A stretch of 39,164 nt of DNA, from assembly GCA_030654075.1 (NCBI GenBank), contig JAURYB010000002.1, forward strand, positions 1-39,164. The letters run 5' to 3'. The stretch comes from Bacteroidales bacterium. GTDB lineage: Bacteria; Bacteroidota; Bacteroidia; Bacteroidales; UBA4417. Shown in pieces: positions 1 through 8,139 of the stretch; the first letter of the stretch is position 1, and every line of letters starts with the position of its first letter. The position numbers and the translations under genes are program-made. A model generated the notes under the pieces. It made no database searches. It worked only from the letters and a program-made list of their open reading frames with translations, and had not been told where the DNA came from.

Positions 1-2822
1 GGTGCTTCGTTAACATCGAGCAGAGAAACCGTAACAGTAGCCTGGCTGCTGAGAGCAGCTGTTCCGTTATCCAGTACTTTTACAATCAGGGCGAAAGATG
101 GAGTGCTTTCGAAGTTTAATGCTGCCGAATTGACGACTGAAAGTACACCGGTTGTAGCGTTGATGGCAAAAGCACCGTTTGTGTTTCCTGAAAGAATTGA
201 ATAGGAGAGAATCTGTGTTGCATCTGGATCCGAAGCGATAACGGTACCGATGTTTGTTCCATTCGGTGTATTCTCATTGAGTTGAAAATTTTGATTTAGA
301 ATGGATGGGATTTTATTTGTTGTAGTGTCAGTAGTTTTAAAGAGAATGATAGAAGTATAAGGCAATAATGTTAAACTTCCTGAATAAACCGTATTATCAA
401 TGCCACGATAAGATTCAGCTAGGGTAATGTTTGAATTGGAATTCGTAGCATTATATTCAAAACGCAGAAAATCTTCTGGATTCACGATTGTTGCATTAGC
501 TTCGTAAAATTCAATGTTGTCAATGTAGATATCACTGTCATCATCATCAACGTAGAAATACAGTTTTGCGGAAGAAAGAGATAAGGAGGGTGTTATTTGA
601 ATTTTGTGATTTGTTATTGTATCAGAAAACGTAGCATACTGCTCTATTGAAGCCACTCTATAAGGGGCTAAATTCTCTATTAATTTAACTCTAAGTATTC
701 TATTTTTTTTTGTACTTACTAAACTAAATTTTGCTTCATAGATTGTTCCTGCGGTAACAGGCCCAACGCTTCCTGATAATAAAGATTCATTATTATCCGT
801 CGATAAAGTGGAAATTGAATATTTTGCAGAACCTGCAGTTATTTTATTGGTATTATCCCAGCTTACAGCAGAAGTGCCTGAATAATATTTACTAAAGTTT
901 GTTACACTAGTATTAAAAGTTCCATTGGTAAATTTATTCGTGCCAATAAGAGAATTTATGTTGTAAAGAGGCAATGTTAAAGGCGAATTTTTACCGCTTG
1001 TATCTATTTCGCTTAACCACCTGTAATATGAGTATGATTTCCGATAATATTTTGCTGAAACAAAGTAAGTCATATAGGATACTCTCTCATCTTTAAATAT
1101 ATTTACATAGTAGTTGCCACTAAATTTTCCAAAGGATAGTATGTCATTTACAGCGGAAGACTCCTTTATAAGAGTTTGAGATAAATTATTGTTTATAAAT
1201 GAATTATTTTGAAATACATTATTCCGGATCTGGTCATCTATTGAATTCTGAATCAATTGCAATTGGTTAGCAGTCCCATATACCAGGTTATCATGAACAC
1301 TATTGTCATGGCCATTATGAATATAAATTCCAGCTGCCGGACAAAAAGCAACTGTATTATTGAATACTTCTAAATATGATGCATTATAATCTAAATAAAT
1401 GCCATTTGCATCACCTGTGGTTCCTGTAGTTCCTGCCGGTGCTCCAACACCATTAATTATGATGTTATTTGATATTTTCCTTCCTGTATAAGGCCCAACC
1501 CCTGTATAAATACCACCCCCATCATCTGATACGGAGCAAAATGTATCAATATAGTTTTTGTTCACCGTTACATTGTTTGCATAAAAGCAGATACCTAAAT
1601 ACCCTGTATTTGTAATGTTGTTATATTCAACTAGACCATTATGTGCATCCGATAAAGTTATTGCTGAAAACATTGTACTTGAAGAGCCACTAATCGTTGC
1701 ATTATTTCCCATACCAGCAAATAGTCCGGTCTTGGTAATAGTATTATTTTTAATCGTTGAATATGTGCAACCATAAGCTAACGAAATTGCTTTGTTGTTG
1801 CTATTGGATATTTTTGTGTTTGAAACAGTCAAATAAGTAGATGAACCTATTGCTGTTATAGCATTTGTTGCTGAGTAATTAATATCACAATTTGTAATAG
1901 TTATATAAGATGAAGCTGAAACGTTCACTCCGGCAGTATTGCCTCCTTGAATTTCCAAATTCGCTATAGTGATATTGGATCGAGAACTTATATCTATTAC
2001 CTTATTAATAGTACTTACTTTTACTATGACGGAATCAGGGTTTTTACTGCCAAAATACATATAAAGTTTACCTGATTTATAAGCCCAATCACCTAGATCC
2101 GTTAAACACCTTAAATCATTCTGAATAAAATAGCCATAACCATTTTGCGCATTATTGGTTGACCCACTGGTATACGTGATAGTACTTCCCGAATGGTTTG
2201 TTATCAAACTTCTATCAATCACCCAATTCCATTTCCTGATAACCACTTCAGCACCTGTCCAGTTAGTAATAGTACTATTTAAGTCCGCATCAGTAATTGT
2301 TGTATTCGTAACATGCGAATCAATAGTTAAATAACCAGTTCTGGGATATCTACCTAAAGGGGTATTTATTCCATTAATTGTAACCATGTTAGGTATTGAT
2401 TGAGGAAAAATAATTTTTGAATAAATACCTGCCCCTTCAGATATCCATCCGGATATATTCTCAAATCCGCTAATAATTGGCTTAGTTCCTATTCCAAAAG
2501 AAGATATAATAATTGGGCTTACTAATGTACCCGAAAGTGTTGGAATAATTGTTCCTGTAAATGTTTCTCCCTTCTTAAACAAGATCGAATCTCCGGCAGC
2601 CAGACTGCTGAAAACTGAGTTGAGTTTACTTATAGTTTTCCAGGGTGTTGCTGGATTGCGAGCTTGAATTACTGTCCTGGAATCATCACCGTTTATAGTT
2701 GAAAAGTAGTAATTATTTCCAGCATTTACTTTATTTATTAATAACAATAAAGAAATTAGGACAAACGAAAAGAGCGAGGGAAAGGCAAACCCAGTGTTAC
2801 GAGTTAAGGAGTAAGGTAGCAT
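1..2822 (-). CDS. Large secreted beta-helix / cadherin-repeat surface protein (C-terminus outside window)
   Basis: An open frame of 940 codons runs from ATG at 2822 (minus) off the left edge without a stop. Residues about 11-33 form a hydrophobic signal peptide ending near VNA. Residues about 60-580 are rich in N, S, T, G and I, with recurring short turns such as ITNCDI, ISNSNN and VFNNTV, as expected of a right-handed parallel beta-helix. A jelly-roll, carbohydrate-binding-like stretch follows (about 650-780, with YVDDDDSDIYIDNIEFYE). Residues about 838-940 read as a cadherin-like repeat (LNENTPNGTNIGTVIASDPD, ending in DVNEAP). Known relatives bind or cleave polysaccharide outside the cell; I cannot name a substrate or a catalytic residue. 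A type IX secretion C-terminal domain would be expected beyond the edge but is not visible. Codon use is noticeably more AT-rich than in the metabolic genes to the right. Confidence 0.85.
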   Translation of the reverse strand, partial: MLPYSLTRNTGFAFPSLFSFVLISLLLLINKVNAGNNYYFSTINGDDSRTVIQARNPATPWKTISKLNSVFSSLAAGDSILFKKGETFTGTIIPTLSGTLVSPIIISSFGIGTKPIISGFENISGWISEGAGIYSKIIFPQSIPNMVTINGINTPLGRYPRTGYLTIDSHVTNTTITDADLNSTITNWTGAEVVIRKWNWVIDRSLITNHSGSTITYTSGSTNNAQNGYGYFIQNDLRCLTDLGDWAYKSGKLYMYFGSKNPDSVIVKVSTINKVIDISSRSNITIANLEIQGGNTAGVNVSASSYITITNCDINYSATNAITAIGSSTYLTVSNTKISNSNNKAISLAYGCTYSTIKNNTITKTGLFAGMGNNATISGSSSTMFSAITLSDAHNGLVEYNNITNTGYLGICFYANNVTVNKNYIDTFCSVSDDGGGIYTGVGPYTGRKISNNIIINGVGAPAGTTGTTGDANGIYLDYNASYLEVFNNTVAFCPAAGIYIHNGHDNSVHDNLVYGTANQLQLIQNSIDDQIRNNVFQNNSFINNNLSQTLIKESSAVNDILSFGKFSGNYYVNIFKDERVSYMTYFVSAKYYRKSYSYYRWLSEIDTSGKNSPLTLPLYNINSLIGTNKFTNGTFNTSVTNFSKYYSGTSAVSWDNTNKITAGSAKYSISTLSTDNNESLLSGSVGPVTAGTIYEAKFSLVSTKKNRILRVKLIENLAPYRVASIEQYATFSDTITNHKIQITPSLSLSSAKLYFYVDDDDSDIYIDNIEFYEANATIVNPEDFLRFEYNATNSNSNITLAESYRGIDNTVYSGSLTLLPYTSIILFKTTDTTTNKIPSILNQNFQLNENTPNGTNIGTVIASDPDATQILSYSILSGNTNGAFAINATTGVLSVVNSAALNFESTPSFALIVKVLDNGTAALSSQATVTVSLLDVNEA

Positions 2823-3372
2823 TGTAGTGAGAGTTTTATTAGTATCCAAGTAAATCCAAGTTCAATAAAAAGTTAAATGGTAGTAGATTCTGAGAGTATT
2901 AGAGTACTGGTTGTATATATTTATTAATCAGGACATAAAAAGTAACTTGTGTTTTTTTTAAAAAAAATTATTCCAAAATGTTTAAGTTTTCTCTGGTCTT
3001 GTTTAACAAGTATGGAATATTTGCACTTCTAGCGTTTTTTTTGATAATAATCTAATAGTAAATATGGCATTTGTTTGGTCCTGAAATAGCATTATACAAA
3101 AAATAAAGCAATGAAAAATTAAAATAGAAACCAGGCAATTGGGTAGTAAATTGTATATCAATACTATAATTCAGAAGGAATACGATTTCTACTATTCATA
3201 CAAAGGATTTTTCAATATGTATGTAAATAATACTAAATTTGTCAACCAAAATTAATATCAAACATGAAATAAATAATCGGAATTAAGTTTAAATTGAGCT
3301 TGTCTTTTCCTGATGATGGCATATCAACAAGAGATTAATTCCTAATTAATTTTTAAAATAATAGACGTACTT
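2823..3372. other. AT-rich intergenic region, 550 bases
   Basis: This spacer separates the leftward surface-protein gene from the rightward etfB1. It is very AT-rich and carries no convincing gene. The only notable items are a possible promoter for etfB1 near 3209-3241 and a 25-codon hydrophobic frame at 2978-3055 that I do not accept as a gene. It presumably holds promoters for both divergent genes. Confidence 0.6.
3209..3241 (+). promoter_or_regulatory. Possible Bacteroidota sigma-A promoter for etfB1
   Basis: TAAATTTG at 3234-3241 matches the TAnnTTTG -7 consensus. TTTT at 3209-3212 lies 21 bases upstream as a poor -33 element. It would give a leader of about 125 bases before etfB1. The -7 match is exact but the -33 is weak. 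Confidence 0.4.
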
Positions 3373-4122
3373 ATGAAGATATTAGTCTGTATCAGCAACG
3401 TTCCTGATACTACCACAAAAGTTAAATTTGTTGACGATTCCAGAAAGCTTGATATGACAGGTATTCAGTGGGTTATAAACCCTTGGGATGAACTTGCATT
3501 GACCCGTGCGCTTGAGTTAAAAGACGATGCCTCAAACGGAGTTCAATCTGTAACTGTGGGCCATGTTGGCCTGATCAGTTCTGAACCTACTTTGCGCAAA
3601 GCATTGGCAATTGGAGCCGATGATGCCATCCGTGTAAATATTGAATCAAAAGATGCATATACCATTGCTGCCGAACTTGCAGAAGCAATCCGCAACGAAA
3701 ATTTCGATATCATCCTTTGTGGAATCGAATCAAGCAATCATAATGGATCAACGGTAGGAGGGATGCTGGCCGAATTTTTAGGATATCCTTCGGTAACCGG
3801 AGTTTCTTCTGTTAAAATTGAAGGTGGACAGCCGATACTAACCCGCGAAATTGACGGTGGAAAGGAAATTTTATCAGTTCCTACTCCGTTTGTTGCTGTT
3901 GTACAAAAAGGTATCGCAAAAGAGCCTCGAATCGCTGCCATGCGTGGTATTATGATGGCAAGGACTAAACCCATTAAAGTTGTCGAGCCACAAGCCATTG
4001 ACAGTCTAACAGAAGTAGTTAATTATGAAATGCCGAAGCCTCGTGCTGCATGTAAATATGTAACAGCTGAAGATGCCGGGCAACTCATTGCCTTGCTTCA
4101 GAATGAAGCCAAAGTTTTTTAA
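3373..4122 (+). CDS. etfB: Electron transfer flavoprotein beta subunit, first copy
   Basis: This 249-residue protein is the small subunit of a heterodimeric electron transfer flavoprotein that accepts electrons from acyl-CoA dehydrogenases in the cytoplasm. It opens with MKILVCISNVPDT, the usual EtfB N-terminus, and NPWDELALTRALELK (about 36-50) is typical. The nucleotide-binding loop at 116-131 reads CGIESSNHNGSTVGGM. This differs sharply from the DGDTAQVGP loop of the second EtfB at 8140, so the two are not recent duplicates. It is followed after 30 bases by etfA1 and then by the membrane oxidoreductase genes, which suggests that this ETF feeds the quinone pool. Length and start are normal for the family. 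Confidence 0.92.
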   Translation: MKILVCISNVPDTTTKVKFVDDSRKLDMTGIQWVINPWDELALTRALELKDDASNGVQSVTVGHVGLISSEPTLRKALAIGADDAIRVNIESKDAYTIAAELAEAIRNENFDIILCGIESSNHNGSTVGGMLAEFLGYPSVTGVSSVKIEGGQPILTREIDGGKEILSVPTPFVAVVQKGIAKEPRIAAMRGIMMARTKPIKVVEPQAIDSLTEVVNYEMPKPRAACKYVTAEDAGQLIALLQNEAKVF

Positions 4123-4152
4123 TTTTTTAATCAGCCAAAAACGAAACAAAAT

Positions 4153-5124
4153 ATGTCAGTATTAGTATTCCTCGAAAATTGGGACGGTAAATTCAAGAAA
4201 TTATCCTTCGAACTGGTTTCATATGCTTCCAAAGTTGCAGAAAGGCTTGGCCAGCAGTCTATAGCATTATCAATAGGTAAAGTTGACGCATCGGAACTCG
4301 AAAAACTAGCAACCTATGGCGCTGATAAAGTGATCAGTATCGAAAATGATGCGATCAAAGCTTTTGATGAGCAAGCCTACACAAGTATGATTGCTGAAGT
4401 AGCTCAGAAAACCGGAGCCAATGTTCTCGTTCTTGCAAACAATAACTCAGGAAAAGCTTTAGCCCCAAGACTTTCGGTAAGATTAAAAGCCGGTATTGCT
4501 TCTGGTGTGAGCAAATTGCCCTTAAGCCTGAGCCCATTTGTGGTTTACAAAAAAGTATACTCTGGAAAAGCCTTTGCAAACGTTGCAATTAAAACTGAAA
4601 TCAAAATCCTTACCCTCGCGCAGAACTCGTTTGAGGTTGTTGAATCCCCAAAAACCTTTGTTCATGAGCAATTAGATATTCAGCCTGATGGAAACCTGAT
4701 GAAAACTCTGGTTAAAGAAGTTCAGAAACAATCGGGTAAAATTCTGATTACGGATGCTGACATTGTTGTTTCAGGAGGCCGTGGAATGAAATCGCCTGAT
4801 AACTGGGCTCCTTTGGTTGAGTTGGCTGATTTGCTAGGCGCTGCAACTGCCTGCTCCCGACCGGTTTCCGATGAAGGCTGGCGGTCGCATGACGAACATA
4901 CAGGCCAAACCGGCAAAATCATTGCGCCAAACCTGTACTTTGCTATCGGAATTTCCGGAGCTACTCAGCACTTGGCCGGTGTGAGTTCATCTAAATTTAT
5001 TGTAGCAATCAATACAGATAAAGATGCCCCGATATTTGAAGCTGCTCAATATGGAATTGTGGGTGATGCATCGAAAGTACTTCCTAAACTAGTAGAAGCA
5101 GTTAAAGAAATGAAGTCAAAATAG
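4153..5124 (+). CDS. etfA: Electron transfer flavoprotein alpha subunit, first copy
   Basis: This 323-residue FAD-binding subunit partners EtfB at 3373. The C-terminal FAD domain is intact: SGGRG at 207-211, TGQTGKI starting at 250, GISGATQH at 266-273 and VAINTDKDAPIF after that. In place of the common SRAAVDAG segment it has SRPVSDEGW (about 235-243), a variant that sets it apart from EtfA2 at 9053. It lies 30 bases after etfB1 and 94 bases before the membrane subunit, so probable co-transcription links this ETF with the membrane quinone reductase. Confidence 0.92.
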   Translation: MSVLVFLENWDGKFKKLSFELVSYASKVAERLGQQSIALSIGKVDASELEKLATYGADKVISIENDAIKAFDEQAYTSMIAEVAQKTGANVLVLANNNSGKALAPRLSVRLKAGIASGVSKLPLSLSPFVVYKKVYSGKAFANVAIKTEIKILTLAQNSFEVVESPKTFVHEQLDIQPDGNLMKTLVKEVQKQSGKILITDADIVVSGGRGMKSPDNWAPLVELADLLGAATACSRPVSDEGWRSHDEHTGQTGKIIAPNLYFAIGISGATQHLAGVSSSKFIVAINTDKDAPIFEAAQYGIVGDASKVLPKLVEAVKEMKSK

Positions 5125-5218
5125 GCAGGTTTCACTTTATACAAATGAAGATGTCCTTAAAGGTTTGTTCTGTTGAATGGTTTTAAGAACATTTTTAATT
5201 ATTGTAAATCAATTAATT

Positions 5219-6538
5219 ATGGCAAAGCAAATTGTTTTTGCAATTACAATTCTGATCACATTGGGTGTTTTTACATTCACTATTCTCAGGCTGATCAGCT
5301 ATTTTAAATTTACCAAAGCCAATTTCCCGATCCGCGATTTTGGTAAGCGTTTTAAGATAATGTTTGAAGTCGCCATCGGGCAGACAAAGATATTCCGCCG
5401 CCCGGTAATCGGATTCTTTCATGCGCTTGTTTTCTGGGGATTTTGTGTAATTATTTTCGGAAGCATCGAAATGATTATCGATGGACTTTTTGGTGTTGAT
5501 AAATCGCTGAAAGTTTTGGGCACTCTGCATAATATTATCATGGCTTCGGGTGATATTTTTGCATTGCTGGTAGCAGTTTCTATTCTTGTCTTCCTGGTAC
5601 GCAGGCTATTTATGCATATCAGCCGCTTCGAAGGTATTGAGATGAAGAAAATATCGCACCAGGATGCCAATATCGCGCTCAGCATGATTTTATTGCTGAT
5701 GCTTTCGCTGATGGGAATGAATGCCGCGTATGTTCAGCTTAAGTTGACTGCCGGTGAAACTATTTATGGAGTTTACCCGGTGGGAATGATGCTGGCTCCG
5801 ATATTTAGTGGACTGTCAGCAACCGGTTTGCATTTGACTTATGAAATTTGCTGGTGGTCACATATTCTTCTGATCTTCATCTTCGCTAATATTTTGCCGT
5901 ATTCAAAGCACTTCCATGTTTTCATGTCGGTACCAAATACTTTCCTCACACGGTTGGAACCACTCGGCAAACTGACCAATATGGATGATATTACCCGCGA
6001 AGTAAAAATGATGCTTGATCCGAATGCTACATTTGAAGCTCCGGCAGCTGATGCTCCAATAAGCCGTTTTGGAGTGAAAGATGTGGAAGATGTTTCATGG
6101 AAAAATTACTTCGATTCACTAACTTGTACTGAATGTGGTCGTTGCACATCAGTTTGTCCGGCCAATACAACCGGAAAATTGTTATCACCCCGTAAAATAT
6201 TTATGGATTTGCGAGCCAGGATGAAAGAAAAAGGCCCGGGAATGGTTAAAGTTGGCAGAGATTTTAACGACAACAAATCATACCTGCGCGATTATGTTTC
6301 GGAAGAAGAACTCTGGGCCTGCACAACCTGTAATGCCTGTGCACAGGAATGCCCTGTAAACATCAATCATCCGACTTTGATTGTTGATATGAGGCGCTAC
6401 CTCGTAATGGAAGAAAACAGCGCGCCCAGCGGCTTGAAAACCATGTTCAGCAATATTGAAAACAATGGCGCTCCATGGCAGTTCTCGCCTGAGGATCGTT
6501 TGCTTTGGGCTGAAAACCTGGAAATAAAAGTTTCTTAA
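5219..6538 (+). CDS. Membrane subunit of EtfAB:quinone oxidoreductase (NarI-like cytochrome b plus two 4Fe-4S sites)
   Basis: I take the start at the ATG at 5219 (MAKQIVF), giving 439 residues; an in-frame ATG at 5177 would add 14 residues that look like leader. The N-terminal 250 residues contain about five membrane segments with candidate haem histidines (GFFHALVFWGF, HISRFEG, WWSHILLIF, KHFHVF), resembling the NarI cytochrome b fold. The C-terminal part has two ferredoxin-like cysteine sets, CTECGRCTSVCP from Cys303 and CTTCNACAQECP from Cys368. In many bacteria this architecture is fused to CCG domains in one EMO-type protein of about 700 residues; here the CCG part is the next gene (6689). 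Inferred role: passing ETF electrons through Fe-S and haem to menaquinone. Confidence 0.82.
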   Translation: MAKQIVFAITILITLGVFTFTILRLISYFKFTKANFPIRDFGKRFKIMFEVAIGQTKIFRRPVIGFFHALVFWGFCVIIFGSIEMIIDGLFGVDKSLKVLGTLHNIIMASGDIFALLVAVSILVFLVRRLFMHISRFEGIEMKKISHQDANIALSMILLLMLSLMGMNAAYVQLKLTAGETIYGVYPVGMMLAPIFSGLSATGLHLTYEICWWSHILLIFIFANILPYSKHFHVFMSVPNTFLTRLEPLGKLTNMDDITREVKMMLDPNATFEAPAADAPISRFGVKDVEDVSWKNYFDSLTCTECGRCTSVCPANTTGKLLSPRKIFMDLRARMKEKGPGMVKVGRDFNDNKSYLRDYVSEEELWACTTCNACAQECPVNINHPTLIVDMRRYLVMEENSAPSGLKTMFSNIENNGAPWQFSPEDRLLWAENLEIKVS

Positions 6539-6543
6539 TTGAA

Positions 6544-6662
6544 AACCACGGAGGCACAGAGAGCACAGTTATTCACGGAGAATACTAATTTAGTGAAATT
6601 GCTTTTATACTTCCGATCCATTTAACTCTGTGTCCCTCAGTGCACTCCGTGCCTCTGTGGTT
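6544..6662. repeat. Palindromic intergenic element (CCACGGAGGCACAGAG type)
   Basis: The left arm at 6544-6568 begins AACCACGGAGGCACAGAG. The right arm at 6626-6662 contains CTCCGTGCCTCTGTGGTT, its near-perfect reverse complement. About 57 bases separate the arms. It fills almost the whole gap between the two oxidoreductase subunit genes, starting 5 bases after the first stop. Repeats of this flavour are familiar as dispersed, non-coding, possibly REP-transposase-mobilised elements; no transposase is present here. Confidence 0.75.
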
Positions 6663-6688
6663 AAAAAAAATAAACATCTTATAAAGTA

Positions 6689-7480
6689 ATGGAAACTAAA
6701 AAGATAGAAATCCCTGTAATGGCCGACTTATTTGCCCGTGGCGAAAAACCCGAATACCTTTTTTGGGTTGGCTGTGCCGGTGCTTTCGATGACAGGTATA
6801 AAAAAGTAACCCGCGCTTTTGCCAAAATACTTACCCATCTCAATATAAGTTATGCTGTTCTTGGCAAAGAAGAATCCTGCACTGGTGATCCAGCCCGCAG
6901 GGCTGGTAACGAAATGCTTTACCAGATGCAGGCTTTGCAAAACATCGCCATCCTGAATGGTTACGAGGTTAAGAAAATCATCACCATTTGCCCGCATTGC
7001 TTTAATATTTTCAAAAACGAATACACCGATCTGGGTGGTAACTATGAGGTGATCAATTACATCCAGTTCCTTGATAAATATATTGAAAATGGCAGTATTA
7101 AACTGGATGCCACCATGCTTGGAAATACCCGAATCACTTATCACGATCCATGTTATCTTGGTCGTGGAAATGATATTTATGCAGAGCCTCGTAGCATTCT
7201 GAAAAAACTTACCACCGATTTTGTGGAGTTGGAAAGGAATAAAAGTTTCTCATATTGTTGCGGTGCCGGTGGCGCTCAAATGTTTAAAGAAGCAGAACCT
7301 GGCAAAAAGGAAGTATTTATTGAAAGAACGGAAGAAGTTCTTCGCAGTGATGCCAAAATCGTTGCAACTGCCTGCCCATTCTGCATGACTATGCTCACTG
7401 ATGGTCTGAAATACAAGAATAAGGAAGATGTGAAAAACTTTGATATTGCTGAACTGATTGTCCAGGTTTTAGATCTATAG
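6689..7480 (+). CDS. CCG-domain Fe-S subunit of EtfAB:quinone oxidoreductase (HdrB/HdrD-like)
   Basis: The 263-residue product has two cysteine-rich CCG (PF02754-type) modules. The second is canonical: Cys155, the pair Cys190-Cys191 and Cys229-x-x-Cys232. The first has Cys29, Cys64 followed by Thr rather than a second Cys (EESCTGDPARRAGNE) and Cys101-x-x-Cys104, so it is probably degenerate or specialised. The SCTGDPARRAGNE segment is what I know from Fe-S proteins encoded beside etf genes. No signal peptide or membrane segment is seen; it should sit on the cytoplasmic face of the membrane subunit encoded at 5219. Together they are the split equivalent of the fused EMO oxidoreductase. Confidence 0.82.
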   Translation: METKKIEIPVMADLFARGEKPEYLFWVGCAGAFDDRYKKVTRAFAKILTHLNISYAVLGKEESCTGDPARRAGNEMLYQMQALQNIAILNGYEVKKIITICPHCFNIFKNEYTDLGGNYEVINYIQFLDKYIENGSIKLDATMLGNTRITYHDPCYLGRGNDIYAEPRSILKKLTTDFVELERNKSFSYCCGAGGAQMFKEAEPGKKEVFIERTEEVLRSDAKIVATACPFCMTMLTDGLKYKNKEDVKNFDIAELIVQVLDL

Positions 7481-7492
7481 AATTTGGTTAAA

Positions 7493-7948
7493 AGTTAATG
7501 GAAAATAGAAAATAGTCCGGTAAACCTGTTCTTAAAGAATAATCGGGATAAATAGTATCTATTCCAGTTCGGCTTTAGCCAACTGAATTATATTCTTTCT
7601 CAAAATTCAATATTTTTTCTCTTAAAATCAGTCAGTTAGGACTAACTGCAATAAAACTGCATCCATTCCATTTTGGCTTTAGCCAACTGAAGAAAATCCT
7701 TTATTTATCTTTCTCTAAAATCAATCAGTTAAAACTGACTGCATTAGAGTTGAATCTATTCCAGTTTGGCTTCAGCCAACTGAAGAAAATCCTTTATTTA
7801 TCTTTCTCTAAAATCAGTAAGTTAAAACTGACTGCAATAGAACTACATCCATTCCAGTTCGGCTTCAGCCAACTGATATAAATAAAAATCCACTTACTAT
7901 CTTTACTTTGCGACTATTCAATTTAGTATCAACTATTTTCCATTAACT
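7493..7948. repeat. Repeat cassette flanked by 16-base perfect inverted repeats
   Basis: AGTTAATGGAAAATAG at 7493-7508 is the exact reverse complement of CTATTTTCCATTAACT at 7933-7948. A degenerate further copy, CTATTTTCACATTAACT, follows at 7947-7963. The tandem array lies between the arms. A one-mismatch copy of the arm occurs at 15926-15941, beside another palindrome. This resembles a small non-autonomous element or a nested set of intergenic repeats; there is no coding content. Confidence 0.6.
7561..7877. repeat. Tandem array of about 93-base units, each with two hairpins
   Basis: Units start with ATTCCA at 7561, 7665, 7758 and 7851, giving spacings of 104, 93 and 93 bases; the fourth is partial. 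Each unit has a hairpin of the form CAGTT(C/T)GGCTTTAGCCAACTG (first copy 7565-7585). The complete units also carry a second palindrome of the type CAGTCAGTTAAAACTGACTG. Changes between units are concentrated at a few positions and the spacing is regular. The hairpins could stop or stabilise the transcript of the upstream operon, but no U-run follows them. Confidence 0.85.
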
Positions 7949-8038
7949 ATTTTCACATTAACTAATTCATACCTAGACAGATATGCATCTTTCTGCATGT
8001 TTAAAACCTTGATTCAGGCTGTATTACAGATTTTTCCC

Positions 8039-8068
8039 TTGGAGTTTACCCCATAAAGTGTAAATTTG
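8039..8068 (+). promoter_or_regulatory. Bacteroidota-type promoter of etfB2-etfA2-acd1 operon
   Basis: TTG at 8039-8041 is followed after 19 bases by TAAATTTG at 8061-8068, an exact TAnnTTTG -7 element. It would start transcription about 65 bases before etfB2. Confidence 0.7.
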
Positions 8069-8139
8069 CGGCCGTAATTACCCATCGCAAAATACTTTTT
8101 GACTTACATTATACTAAGTCATAACCTGATATACCATTT

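Larger units (their letters stand above)
7481..8139. other. Intergenic region of 659 bases, mostly repeat element plus promoter
   Basis: There is no gene here. The region holds a 456-base element bounded by 16-base inverted repeats (7493-7508 and 7933-7948), a 93-base tandem array inside it (7561-7877), and the promoter of the second etf operon (8039-8068). It separates the two ETF operons. Confidence 0.7.

Noticed and set aside
2978..3055. A 25-codon hydrophobic frame (MFKFSLVLFNKYGIFALLAF...) in the spacer before etfB1.
   Set aside because: It lies in very AT-rich DNA with no ribosome-binding site, promoter or terminator of its own; hydrophobic short frames are expected by chance there.
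6539..6688. A fused oxidoreductase gene broken by insertion of the palindrome.
   Set aside because: The upstream protein ends cleanly, the downstream protein has a normal start and a conserved beginning, and two-gene versions are known to me in this phylum, so the split is likely ancestral.
7561..7877. CRISPR array.
   Set aside because: The whole 93-base unit is repeated with no variable spacers, the units contain two palindromes, and no cas genes are near.
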